Positions 35,238-43,811 of a stretch of DNA of 64,000 nt are shown here, one piece after another (the stretch's first letter is position 1; every line of letters begins with the position of its first letter). The notes beneath the pieces were generated by a model. The model saw nothing but the letters and a program-made list of their open reading frames with translations. It did no database searches and was not told the origin of the DNA. The stretch is from assembly GCA_035384965.1 (NCBI GenBank), contig DAOOJE010000014.1, positions 31,952 through 95,951 of the forward strand, written 5' to 3'. Origin of the DNA: JAAYVZ01 sp035384965 (lineage in GTDB: Bacteria; Acidobacteriota; Thermoanaerobaculia; Thermoanaerobaculales; Thermoanaerobaculaceae). The translations under genes and the position numbers were made by a program.

Positions 35238-35957
35238 TCATGCGTCACCCCGGTTGGGTGGCGTCCTTTCTCCTGATTGGCGTCGCCTCTTCATGGCGGC
35301 CAACAGCGTTCGACCGGCCGCCTCGATGTGGTGCCGCACGGCGCGCTCGGCGCGCTTCGGGTTCCTCCCGACGAGGGCAGCGACGATCTCTGCGTGCTCG
35401 CGCCGGTCAGGCTCGTCGCGCTCCGGCACCGAGGCCACCGCAACGTCCGGGATGTTGCTCCACAACATGGTCGGGAACGCGGCCCAAAGCTGGGTGAGGG
35501 TGCGCACGAGCTGCGAGCGCCGGCTGATGCGGGTGATGAAAGTGTGGAACTCGCGGTTCAGCTCCCGGTCCAGCGCCAGGTCCTCGGGAAAACGGCACGC
35601 CATCATCCGCGCGAACAGCGCCTGCAGCTCCTCGATCTCGGCATCCGTGATCTCCATGGCTGCATACCGTGCGGCGCGGCTTTCGATGAACGCGCGGCAG
35701 GCATACAGGTCCTCCACGTCGGCGCGCGTCAGCTCGACCACCCGCACCCCTCGGTACGGCACGTGCTCGACCAGTCCTTCGGCGACCAGCTGCTTGAGCG
35801 CCTCGCGCGCCGGTGTCTGACTGACCCCCAGCTCCCTCGCAAACCGCTCCTGGCGCAGCCATTCCCCCGGCCTGAGCCTGCCCTCGAGAATCGCGGCACG
35901 GAGTCGATCCGCCACCACCTGACGGAGCTGCCGGTTGTGCGCAGGGTTTTCCTTCAT
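35238..35957 (-). CDS. GntR family regulator, FadR/FCD subfamily
   Basis: The 239-residue transcription factor has an N-terminal winged helix-turn-helix (1-75, LRPGEWLRQERFARELGVSQ, then TPAREALKQL) and a C-terminal FCD ligand-binding domain (85-215) with the metal-binding D/H pattern REFHTFITRI, EHAEIVAAL and VRHHIEAA. Such regulators bind organic acids or small amphipathic ligands. It is the first gene of the receptor-S51-CapA operon and likely controls it, probably through the AT-rich palindromes just upstream. The ligand is unknown. Confidence 0.92.
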   Translation of the reverse strand: MKENPAHNRQLRQVVADRLRAAILEGRLRPGEWLRQERFARELGVSQTPAREALKQLVAEGLVEHVPYRGVRVVELTRADVEDLYACRAFIESRAARYAAMEITDAEIEELQALFARMMACRFPEDLALDRELNREFHTFITRISRRSQLVRTLTQLWAAFPTMLWSNIPDVAVASVPERDEPDRREHAEIVAALVGRNPKRAERAVRHHIEAAGRTLLAAMKRRRQSGERTPPNRGDA

Positions 35958-35973
35958 GTTCGTCGTGTCCTAC

Positions 35974-36000
35974 ATTATATATAAAGCATCATGCATGCAA
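35974..36000 (-). promoter_or_regulatory. Promoter and likely operator of the GntR operon
   Basis: A perfect minus-strand TATAAT (35979-35974) lies within the palindrome TTATATATAA (35975-35984). A second palindrome TGCATGCA (35992-35999) sits where the -35 would be. These form an AT-rich island in otherwise GC-rich DNA, 17 nt before the GntR ATG, which is a good position for autoregulation. Confidence 0.5.
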
Positions 36001-36058
36001 CCACTATAGACCCGCGCCACTGCCTGTCAAGACCCGGTGGCGGCGGACCCGGCCGCCG

Positions 36059-38005
36059 TCACCTCACCGCCCGGGCGGCCGCCAGAGCGAGCGCCACCCC
36101 CGCCAGGCCGAGGCCGAGCAGGAACGAGCGCGGCCGGTAGACGAGCTCGATCGCGTGCGTCCCGGCCGGCACGGTCAGACGGATCGCCTCCCCCGGCGCG
36201 AGGTCGAGCTCGACCGGCCTACCGTCGACGCGCGCCCGCCAGCCGGGGAAGTAAGGGTTGGCCACGACGACCATCCCGCCCGACGGCGAGTCGGCCTCCA
36301 GCCGCCATCGCACCGGCGTCCACTCGCCGATCCGCACGGTCCCGGGCGCGACGGCGAAGCGGGCCCGCGGCAGCGCCGAGCGGTTGCGCAGAATGCGGCC
36401 GTCGGGCCCGCGGTACACCTCCTCGAGCTCGCACCCCCACGCCTCGGCGAGCGCCGAGGTGGCGTCGAGCACGGCCGGGGAAGCCAGCACGATCTCGACG
36501 TTCCAGAACGACAGGGCGGAGCCGGGACGCCGCAGCGCCTCGGGGCGGATCACGAGGTCCCGGACGGGTGCCACGTCCTCCCATCGCCTTCGCCAGCCGA
36601 GGGGGGCCAGAGCGTCGTAGCCGCGCACATCCTCGATCTCGAAGTCGGTCGCGAAGTTGGGCGGCAGCATGTGGCCGAGGATGAGGACGCGGAACGGGCC
36701 CGGCAGCGCCCTGACACGCTCGAGCAGCGGCGTCGTCGCATCGAGCAGCGCCGGCGAGGTCACGGCGTGCACGCCCCGGGCGGCAGCCAGCAGGTCGGCG
36801 AGGGCGAGCACCGGAGCCAACGCAGTCAGCCGGCGCACCCAGGGCCGCACGCGCCGACGCCGCGCCAGCGCCCGTAGTCGGTCGAGGGCCGAGGCGGCGA
36901 GCAGGCCGAGCGGCAAGGGCAGCAGGAGCACGGCGCGCGACCAGTAGATCGGGGTCCGGCTCGCCAGCAGGCGGGCGAGCGGCCCGTCGAGCGCCACCGC
37001 CGCCAGGGCTCCTGCCACGAGCACGGCAATCCACACCTGCCGCCGCCGCGCCATCATCAGCCCTGCCACGGCCAGGACCAGGACGGCGAGCGACACCGTC
37101 ACCGCCGTCTCGATCTGGTTCCCGGCCTGGGCACCTGGCACGACGAGGCGCACGAGCGTTCGCCACGGCAGCGTGGTTGCGTTCCGCCCGGCTCCGCTCG
37201 CCCACGCCTCGGAGAGGAGGAGGTACTCGACGAACGGCAGGAGTACCGGCGCCGCCAGCCCCGCACCCAGCAGCGCGGACGGCGCGATCCGCCCGAGGCC
37301 CCGCCAGCCACGCGCGGTGAGCGCCCAGGTTCCCGTCAGCCCCGCAACCATTAGCAACGTCTCGGGGTGCCCGCCGACACAGGCCAGCCAGGTGGCGCCC
37401 GCCAGGGCGAGGACCCGACCGGGGCTCGTTCCCCTTTCCAGTCGCTTCGCGGCCCACAGCACCCATGGTGCCGCGGCCGCCACCAGCGTGTGCGGGTGGG
37501 CGAGCCAGGCCACGAAGCTGCCCGACAGCGCAAACGCCACCGCGCCCGTCGCGGCCGCCGGCCGCGAGCGGCCCTGTTCGCGTAGCCACAGCCAGGCACC
37601 CCCTGCCGCGGTCAGCACCTTGAGCAGCAACACGAGGTTCCACCCGTACCTGGCGCCCAGCAAGAGCGCTGGCCACACCAGCGGAGAGCCGAGGGCCGAC
37701 TGTGCGTTGCCGAGCAACGGCGCACCACCGTCCTGAAAAGGGTTCCACAGCGGCACGCGGCCGGCCGCCAGCTCCCGCCGCGCCAGCTCCAGCCACGGCA
37801 CGAACTGCTGCGCCGCGTCGGAGAGATCGACGTTGCCTGAGCGGTGTTCGTCAAAGTACGGCCACCACGGGTAGCACAGCGAGCGGATGTCGCTCGACAG
37901 CAGCAGCCCGCGGTGCATCCCGAGCCCGAACCACACTGCCGCCGCCAGCCCGGCGAACGACAGAGGCACGAGCAGGCGGATGGACCTGGCTCGAACGTGG
38001 CTCAT
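36059..38005 (-). CDS. YfhO-like polytopic membrane protein
   Basis: This 648-residue protein has an N-terminal helix (LLVPLSFAGLAAAVWFG), a loop with DAAQQFVPWLELARRELAAG and LWNPFQDGGAPLLGNAQSAL typical of YfhO-type GT-C proteins, about ten membrane helices, and a C-terminal extracytoplasmic beta domain (VVVANPYFPGWRARVDGRPV), then a last helix. YfhO in Gram-positives glycosylates lipoteichoic acid; the substrate here is unknown. The start at 38005 is supported by a -10 8 nt before it; upstream start codons lie inside that promoter. It is downstream of the GntR operon but transcribed separately. Confidence 0.85.
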   Translation of the reverse strand: MSHVRARSIRLLVPLSFAGLAAAVWFGLGMHRGLLLSSDIRSLCYPWWPYFDEHRSGNVDLSDAAQQFVPWLELARRELAAGRVPLWNPFQDGGAPLLGNAQSALGSPLVWPALLLGARYGWNLVLLLKVLTAAGGAWLWLREQGRSRPAAATGAVAFALSGSFVAWLAHPHTLVAAAAPWVLWAAKRLERGTSPGRVLALAGATWLACVGGHPETLLMVAGLTGTWALTARGWRGLGRIAPSALLGAGLAAPVLLPFVEYLLLSEAWASGAGRNATTLPWRTLVRLVVPGAQAGNQIETAVTVSLAVLVLAVAGLMMARRRQVWIAVLVAGALAAVALDGPLARLLASRTPIYWSRAVLLLPLPLGLLAASALDRLRALARRRRVRPWVRRLTALAPVLALADLLAAARGVHAVTSPALLDATTPLLERVRALPGPFRVLILGHMLPPNFATDFEIEDVRGYDALAPLGWRRRWEDVAPVRDLVIRPEALRRPGSALSFWNVEIVLASPAVLDATSALAEAWGCELEEVYRGPDGRILRNRSALPRARFAVAPGTVRIGEWTPVRWRLEADSPSGGMVVVANPYFPGWRARVDGRPVELDLAPGEAIRLTVPAGTHAIELVYRPRSFLLGLGLAGVALALAAARAVR

Positions 38006-38013
38006 CGCCGTCG

Positions 38014-38043
38014 AGGCTAGCGGCGGTGCGACGATCGCGTCAA
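38014..38043 (-). promoter_or_regulatory. Promoter of the YfhO-like gene
   Basis: Minus-strand TTGACG (38043-38038), an 18-nt spacer and TAGCCT (38019-38014), then 8 nt to the ATG. This again suggests a leaderless transcript. The rest of the 309-base gap up to 38314 shows no gene, repeat or terminator. Confidence 0.6.
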
Positions 38044-38314
38044 GGCGCATCGGGCCGTCTGCCAGCAGCGATCCATGCCCAGCTGGGCACGTGCACGAAC
38101 GACACGTCAGCCGCTGGCACTCGCCGCGCTTGCAGCGCTGGACCACGGCCGAGGGGTGCCGATACGGCGCGCCTGCCCGCCGCCGACGCCGCCCCCTACC
38201 GCGCCGAGGCGGCCGGGAGAAACCGCGTCGAGCAACAGTGATCGAGCGACGTTGAGCCGCGAACGGAGGAGTCACCGGCGGGCGGGGCTCGGGTCGCCGC
38301 CCACCGGCAACCGA

Positions 38315-39057
38315 TCACTGCTCCAGCAGCTGCCGCAGGCGGGCGTAGCCGGCGCGCGAGACGGGGATCTTGCTGCCGTCCCGCAGTACGGCGAGACGGC
38401 TGTCCTTGGCGTACGTCTCGAGCCCCGCGAGGCTCGCGAGGTTGAGAACGAAGCAGCGGTGCACCCGCACGAAACGGTGCGGGTCGAGGCGCCCGGCGAG
38501 TTCCTGGAGCGTCGCGGCCTTCCGCCAGCGCCGGCCTCTGGCGCGCACGACGACGCAGTCGTCCTGCGACTCGACCACGTCCACGGCGTCCACCTGCACG
38601 ATGTCGACGCGCGGCCCGTCGCGCAGCACCAGCCGCTCGAGCGGTCCGGGTGCTGCCGACGCAGCGCTGGCGAGCTGCGCCGCCATCGTCGCACGAGGCG
38701 CCCCGAGCCTCTGCCCTGCTCGCTCCACGGCCTGCCGCAGGCGCTCGGGCGCCACCGGCTTGAGCAGATAGTCCACCGCCTGCACCTCGAACGCGCGCAC
38801 CGCGTACTCGTCGTAGGCGGTCACGAACACCACTCCGACCTCGCGCTCGACCATCTCCAGCACGTCGAACCCCGAAAGCCTCGGCATCTGCACGTCGAGC
38901 AGCAGTAGATCCGGGTGCATCTCCTCGACCGCCCGCACTGCCTCGAACCCGTTCGCGCACTCGGCGACGACCTCGACCTCGGGGAGCGCGGCGAGGTACT
39001 CGCGCAGCAGCCCGCGCGCCGGCGCCTCGTCGTCGACGATCACGACGCGCAGCGCGC

Positions 39058-39061
<4 letters not shown>
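38315..39061 (-). CDS. LytTR-type response regulator
   Basis: The 248-residue regulator has a receiver (1-120, phospho-acceptor D56 in LLLLDVQMP and the YLLKPVAPE lysine) and a LytTR DNA-binding domain (about 145-248, with LVLRDGPRVDIV, RFVRVHRCFVLNL and DGSKIPVSRAGYARLR). LytTR proteins bind paired direct repeats upstream of envelope or virulence genes. The GTG start overlaps the sensor kinase stop in GTGA, so it partners with that kinase. It ends an operon that begins with a LiaF-like protein. Confidence 0.95.
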
Positions 39062-40137
<1,076 letters not shown>

Positions 40138-40200
40138 TAGAACCCCCACCCCCCGCGGTCGCGCGTCGAGCGTCGCTGGACAAAGGAAGGCATGGGACCG

Positions 40201-40992
40201 TCAGTCCTTGACCTCGACCCCGCCCATCACAGCGAAGCCCTTGACAATCAATGTCTTGCCGCTGTTTCCCCGGCGGTTGCCGGTCTTATCCTCGAACGCC
40301 CCGAGCACCGGCGTGCCGCGCAGCTCGACCGCCCAGTCCCCGGGCACGTGGATCGTGATCCCGCCCCAGAACGCGAGCGTGTCGATGACCGCGCCGTCCC
40401 CCTCGATGCCGGCTTGCCGGAGGTCCACCTCGCACCCGCCCATGAAAGCGGTGAGGCTTCCGCCCTGGAAGCGCTTCGAGGTCACCACCCGCCTGAAGCC
40501 GCCCAGCACCGCGAGGCCGTCTACCCAGTCCTCGCTCGAGGCCGGCGGTGCGAACGGCAGCGGACCGGTCTCGCCAGTTGCCGGCGGAGGCGGTGGCGGG
40601 GCCATCGGGTCGAGCGGCACCGCAACCTCCGGCGCCCCGGAGGGGGGCCGGCGGCGATCGCCGCCCAGTGCTTTCCAGATCATCCCGGCGCCGACCAGCA
40701 CCAGCGCCAGCGGCCACAGGTTCCAGAGGCTGAAGTCGACGACTTCCAGGTTGTAGAGCAGAAGCCAGCTCCCGACAACCACGAGGACCAAGCCGAAACC
40801 GCGACCCCGCCCGCCGGGCGCCTCCAGCAACCGCGCCAGGCCCATGGCCACGAGAAGCAGCGGCCAGTACTCGATGAGCCTGCCAGCGTCCAGCACGTCC
40901 AGTCGGTCGAGGGTGAAGAGCACGCCCAGGGCGCACACCGCCAGCCCCATGATGAGCCGGGAGAGGTCACGTCGTCGCAGCGAGTCGTTCAT
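40201..40992 (-). CDS. LiaF-like membrane protein
   Basis: The 263-residue product starts with a cytoplasmic stretch (MNDSLRRRDLSRLI), has about four helices in two pairs (LIMGLAVCALGVLFTL, WPLLLVAMGLARLL and two more up to 105), a Pro-rich linker, and a C-terminal beta-rich domain (about 160-263, VLGGFRRVVTSKRFQGG, LTAFMGGCEVDLRQA, PVLGAFEDKTG) typical of the LiaF C-terminal domain. LiaF represses the LiaRS cell-envelope stress pathway in Gram-positives. Here it heads an operon with a LytS/LytTR pair instead of LiaSR; negative control of that pair is inferred. Confidence 0.88.
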   Translation of the reverse strand: MNDSLRRRDLSRLIMGLAVCALGVLFTLDRLDVLDAGRLIEYWPLLLVAMGLARLLEAPGGRGRGFGLVLVVVGSWLLLYNLEVVDFSLWNLWPLALVLVGAGMIWKALGGDRRRPPSGAPEVAVPLDPMAPPPPPPATGETGPLPFAPPASSEDWVDGLAVLGGFRRVVTSKRFQGGSLTAFMGGCEVDLRQAGIEGDGAVIDTLAFWGGITIHVPGDWAVELRGTPVLGAFEDKTGNRRGNSGKTLIVKGFAVMGGVEVKD

Positions 40993-41008
40993 TGCGCCCC
41001 CTTTCCGC

Positions 41009-41036
41009 CGGCTATCGTGGTACCCGGCCATGCCAA
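41009..41036 (-). promoter_or_regulatory. Candidate promoter of the LiaF-LytS-LytTR operon
   Basis: Minus-strand TTGGCA (41036-41031), a 16-nt spacer and TAGCCG (41014-41009), 17 nt before the ATG. The -10 is imperfect. Confidence 0.35.
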
Positions 41037-41166
41037 CCTGTACGCCGCAGCGCACCGCTTGTTGCGCTCCCGCCGGCCGGTGGTGGCGCGAAACCGGCGA
41101 GTGGCGGTGGGGCGGGCGAGCCGGCGCGCGGCGGCGGGCGCCAGGTGTCCTGGCCGCCGCTGCGCC

Positions 41167-43584
41167 CTACGGGGCGTAGAGCTGGAAGTCGAACGCCGCC
41201 GAGAGAAACACGGCCATTTGGGCGCGCGTCACCGGGTTCGAGGGGCAGTACTGGGACGGACCACACCCCGCCGTGACACCCTGTGTGGCGATGAAGTGGA
41301 CCGACCGGCAGCCGCCGTCGGTTGGCGGCACGTCGGTGAACACGGAGCTACCGCCAGTCACGCAATTGAACGAGCCGAGACCCGGCACAGTGCCGGAGAC
41401 AGGCAGCACCCCGCGGCTGGACATCGCCACGCTGAGGAAAACCGCCATTTGCCACCGCGTCACCGGCTGCGACGGGCAGTACTGGTTCGGGCTGCACCCC
41501 GCGGTGATGCCGTAAGTGAGGATGTAGTGGATGAACTTGCACCCCCCGTCGGTCGGCGGTACGTCGGTGAAGACGGAGGTGCCGCCGGTGGTGCAGTTGA
41601 ACGAGCCGTAGCCGGGGATGGTACCGGAGACCGGCACCGCCGCCCCGCTGCCAGCCATCGCCGTTGCGATGAAGACGGCCATCTCCCAGCGGGTGACCGA
41701 GTTTTCGGGGCAATACTGGAACGCCGCACAACCGGAGGTGAGCCCGGAGTGCAGGAGCGTCTCGACGAACTTGTACGCCCAGTAAGTCGGCGGCACGTCG
41801 GTGAAACTGTTGCCGATGTGAATGGTCCGGCTGCGGCTGATCCCCCCCGTGACGCTCTCGACGAAGGTGGCGTCCCAGTGTGTGGCCGGCCGCGACGGGG
41901 GGTTGGAGACCTGGAGCTGGTAGCAGTTGGACTGGCCGTAGCACGAGGAGGTCGCGCCCGAGGCGATCGTGCCGTAGGAGGCCGCGTTGTCGGGGATCGA
42001 GTAGGTCGCGCCCGCCGGTCCTGTGAAGGATGTTCCGCTGCCGGTGACACCCGCGATCGAGCTTGCGCTCACGTTCGTCCATGACGGTTCGAAGAGCACC
42101 GTCTCCCCCGGCTCGAGAACGCCGTTGAGGTTCGACGAGGTCCCCGTGGCGCTGTGGGTGTCGATGGCGGGGAATGCAGTGGCGAGCGGCACGTTGTTCC
42201 CCACCGCGACGATGTATCCGCTGGCCGAACTCGGGGCCCCGACCACCGCGACGCCGATGTTGTTCGCGGCGTCCCGGAACAGGGTGCCGGGAGCCCAGGC
42301 GGAGCCCATCGCGCCGTCGGTCCCCTGGACCCGCGCGTCCTCGTTGCGGGACGTGTCGACCTCGTGAATGATCGTGCCGGCGCCAGGGAGCTGGACATCG
42401 TAGCCCTTCTTCTGTCGCGCCTCGACCGTGTAGAAATACGTGGCGCTCCCCCCGATCGGGACCTTGACCATCTTGGCGATCGGGAAACCGGGATAGCCGA
42501 GTCTTTCGAGCCGCACCGAGATTGACTGCCCGCTCGGCACCGTCACGATTTCGGGCGCGCGCCACCAGCCGAGCAGGTTCTTGTGGTGCGAGATCGTGTG
42601 CTGCGCATAATGGCCGTAGGTCGGGTCGCTGCCCGACCCGGCCCACGAGTTGCTCATGACGTCCCAGGAGTTGTCGTACACGCTCGTGCCCCCGAGCCAG
42701 TCGGAGTGCGGCAGCCCAAAGCCGTGCCCCATCTCGTGCGCCATCGTGCTGACGTTGTTGTAACCCCACGGCGGCTCCCACGTCGTGTACCAGAGCTTGG
42801 TGACGCCGTCGAGCGTCGCCCACCTGCCGCCGCCCCACGCGAAGCCGTCGAGATCACTGTTGAACATGAGGTTGATACCGACGAACGGCGTGAAGTTGAC
42901 CGCGGGGTCGGCCACGGCCGTGCAGTCGTCGAAGAGCTGGCTCAGATTGGCCGAGCCCCCGGAAGGGATGTAGTACGAGCGCGGCTGCGGCAGCGTGAAC
43001 CACCCGTATGCAGTGCTGCCGGACACGTTGGCGTTGCTGTACGAGAGCTCCCGCCAGTAGTGGTCGAGCCCCGGGAAGGCGTTCATGTACATGTTCTGGA
43101 AATAGGTGAGGTTCTTGGGTTCTGCAGAGATGTCGCTGAACTTGCACATGATCGACACCCACGGCTGGGCGCCCGTGATGGCCGCCGGCGCCGCGGGCGG
43201 GTCGATGGTCCTCAGCGCCCTGACCACGACCGATGCTGCCGCGAGCTGTCCGTGCACGCTCGACACCGTGCCACGCACCTCCACTCGCCGGCGGTCGAGG
43301 GCGCGCCACCCACCGACCGCCTGCACTGTCGCATCGTCGAGAAGCAGTTCAACGGATGAGCCACCCTCGTCGGTGAGGATGGCAACGGGACCCCGCGTCT
43401 GGGGGTTCTCCGGCGGCCCGTCGCCCCACACCAGCGCCAAAACGCCGCGGAGCGTGGTCTCGAGGCCTCCGCTGCCGGCCGGCGCAGCGCCGGGCAGGGC
43501 GGCGCCGGCAACCACGACGATCAGCGCGGCAAGCATCAGTACCCCACTGTGACGAACGGTCCGGGCGACGTCGCGCGTGTCCAT
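41167..43584 (-). CDS. Secreted zinc metalloprotease with C-terminal SLH-like repeats
   Basis: The 805-residue protein has a signal peptide (VLMLAALIVVVAGAALPGAA) and a zinc-protease domain with the metzincin-type site HEMGHGFGLPH (H283, E284, H287, H293) and a downstream Met turn candidate (WDVMSNSWAG). This resembles the M6/gametolysin-like peptidases. A beta domain follows, then three SLH-like repeats (about 590-800), each with FTDVPPT, GITAGC, YCP and VTR-QMAVFL. SLH units usually bind cell-wall polymer, although the extra Cys pair is non-canonical. GGGAGG precedes the ATG at 43584; the longer upstream frame is antisense read-through. Confidence 0.9.
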   Translation of the reverse strand: MDTRDVARTVRHSGVLMLAALIVVVAGAALPGAAPAGSGGLETTLRGVLALVWGDGPPENPQTRGPVAILTDEGGSSVELLLDDATVQAVGGWRALDRRRVEVRGTVSSVHGQLAAASVVVRALRTIDPPAAPAAITGAQPWVSIMCKFSDISAEPKNLTYFQNMYMNAFPGLDHYWRELSYSNANVSGSTAYGWFTLPQPRSYYIPSGGSANLSQLFDDCTAVADPAVNFTPFVGINLMFNSDLDGFAWGGGRWATLDGVTKLWYTTWEPPWGYNNVSTMAHEMGHGFGLPHSDWLGGTSVYDNSWDVMSNSWAGSGSDPTYGHYAQHTISHHKNLLGWWRAPEIVTVPSGQSISVRLERLGYPGFPIAKMVKVPIGGSATYFYTVEARQKKGYDVQLPGAGTIIHEVDTSRNEDARVQGTDGAMGSAWAPGTLFRDAANNIGVAVVGAPSSASGYIVAVGNNVPLATAFPAIDTHSATGTSSNLNGVLEPGETVLFEPSWTNVSASSIAGVTGSGTSFTGPAGATYSIPDNAASYGTIASGATSSCYGQSNCYQLQVSNPPSRPATHWDATFVESVTGGISRSRTIHIGNSFTDVPPTYWAYKFVETLLHSGLTSGCAAFQYCPENSVTRWEMAVFIATAMAGSGAAVPVSGTIPGYGSFNCTTGGTSVFTDVPPTDGGCKFIHYILTYGITAGCSPNQYCPSQPVTRWQMAVFLSVAMSSRGVLPVSGTVPGLGSFNCVTGGSSVFTDVPPTDGGCRSVHFIATQGVTAGCGPSQYCPSNPVTRAQMAVFLSAAFDFQLYAP
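41170..41830 (-). repeat. Three direct SLH-coding repeats
   Basis: The 3' end of the metalloprotease gene holds three units, two of them about 230 bases apart and nearly identical around GTCGGCGGCACGTCGGTGAA and CAGTTGAACGAGCC. The first-transcribed unit is the most diverged. Recent duplication is likely. Confidence 0.75.
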
Positions 43585-43811
43585 GCCGGCCTCCCCTGCC
43601 ATGAGGGCGTGCACCCCGAAGGCTTCACGCTCAATGTAGCTCCTTCGTCCGCGTTTTGCCTGCCCGCCCGGCGCGCTCGTGACCTGCGTCACCTCGCTGC
43701 CCACTGCGACGCCACCCCGGCCTCGCTCGGGGCGCGGCGACCCTGTCGCGCCACCGCCCGGCGTCGCACAGCCTGGCGCGCGAACGCCCCGACTGCACCT
43801 CGCGCTGCCGG

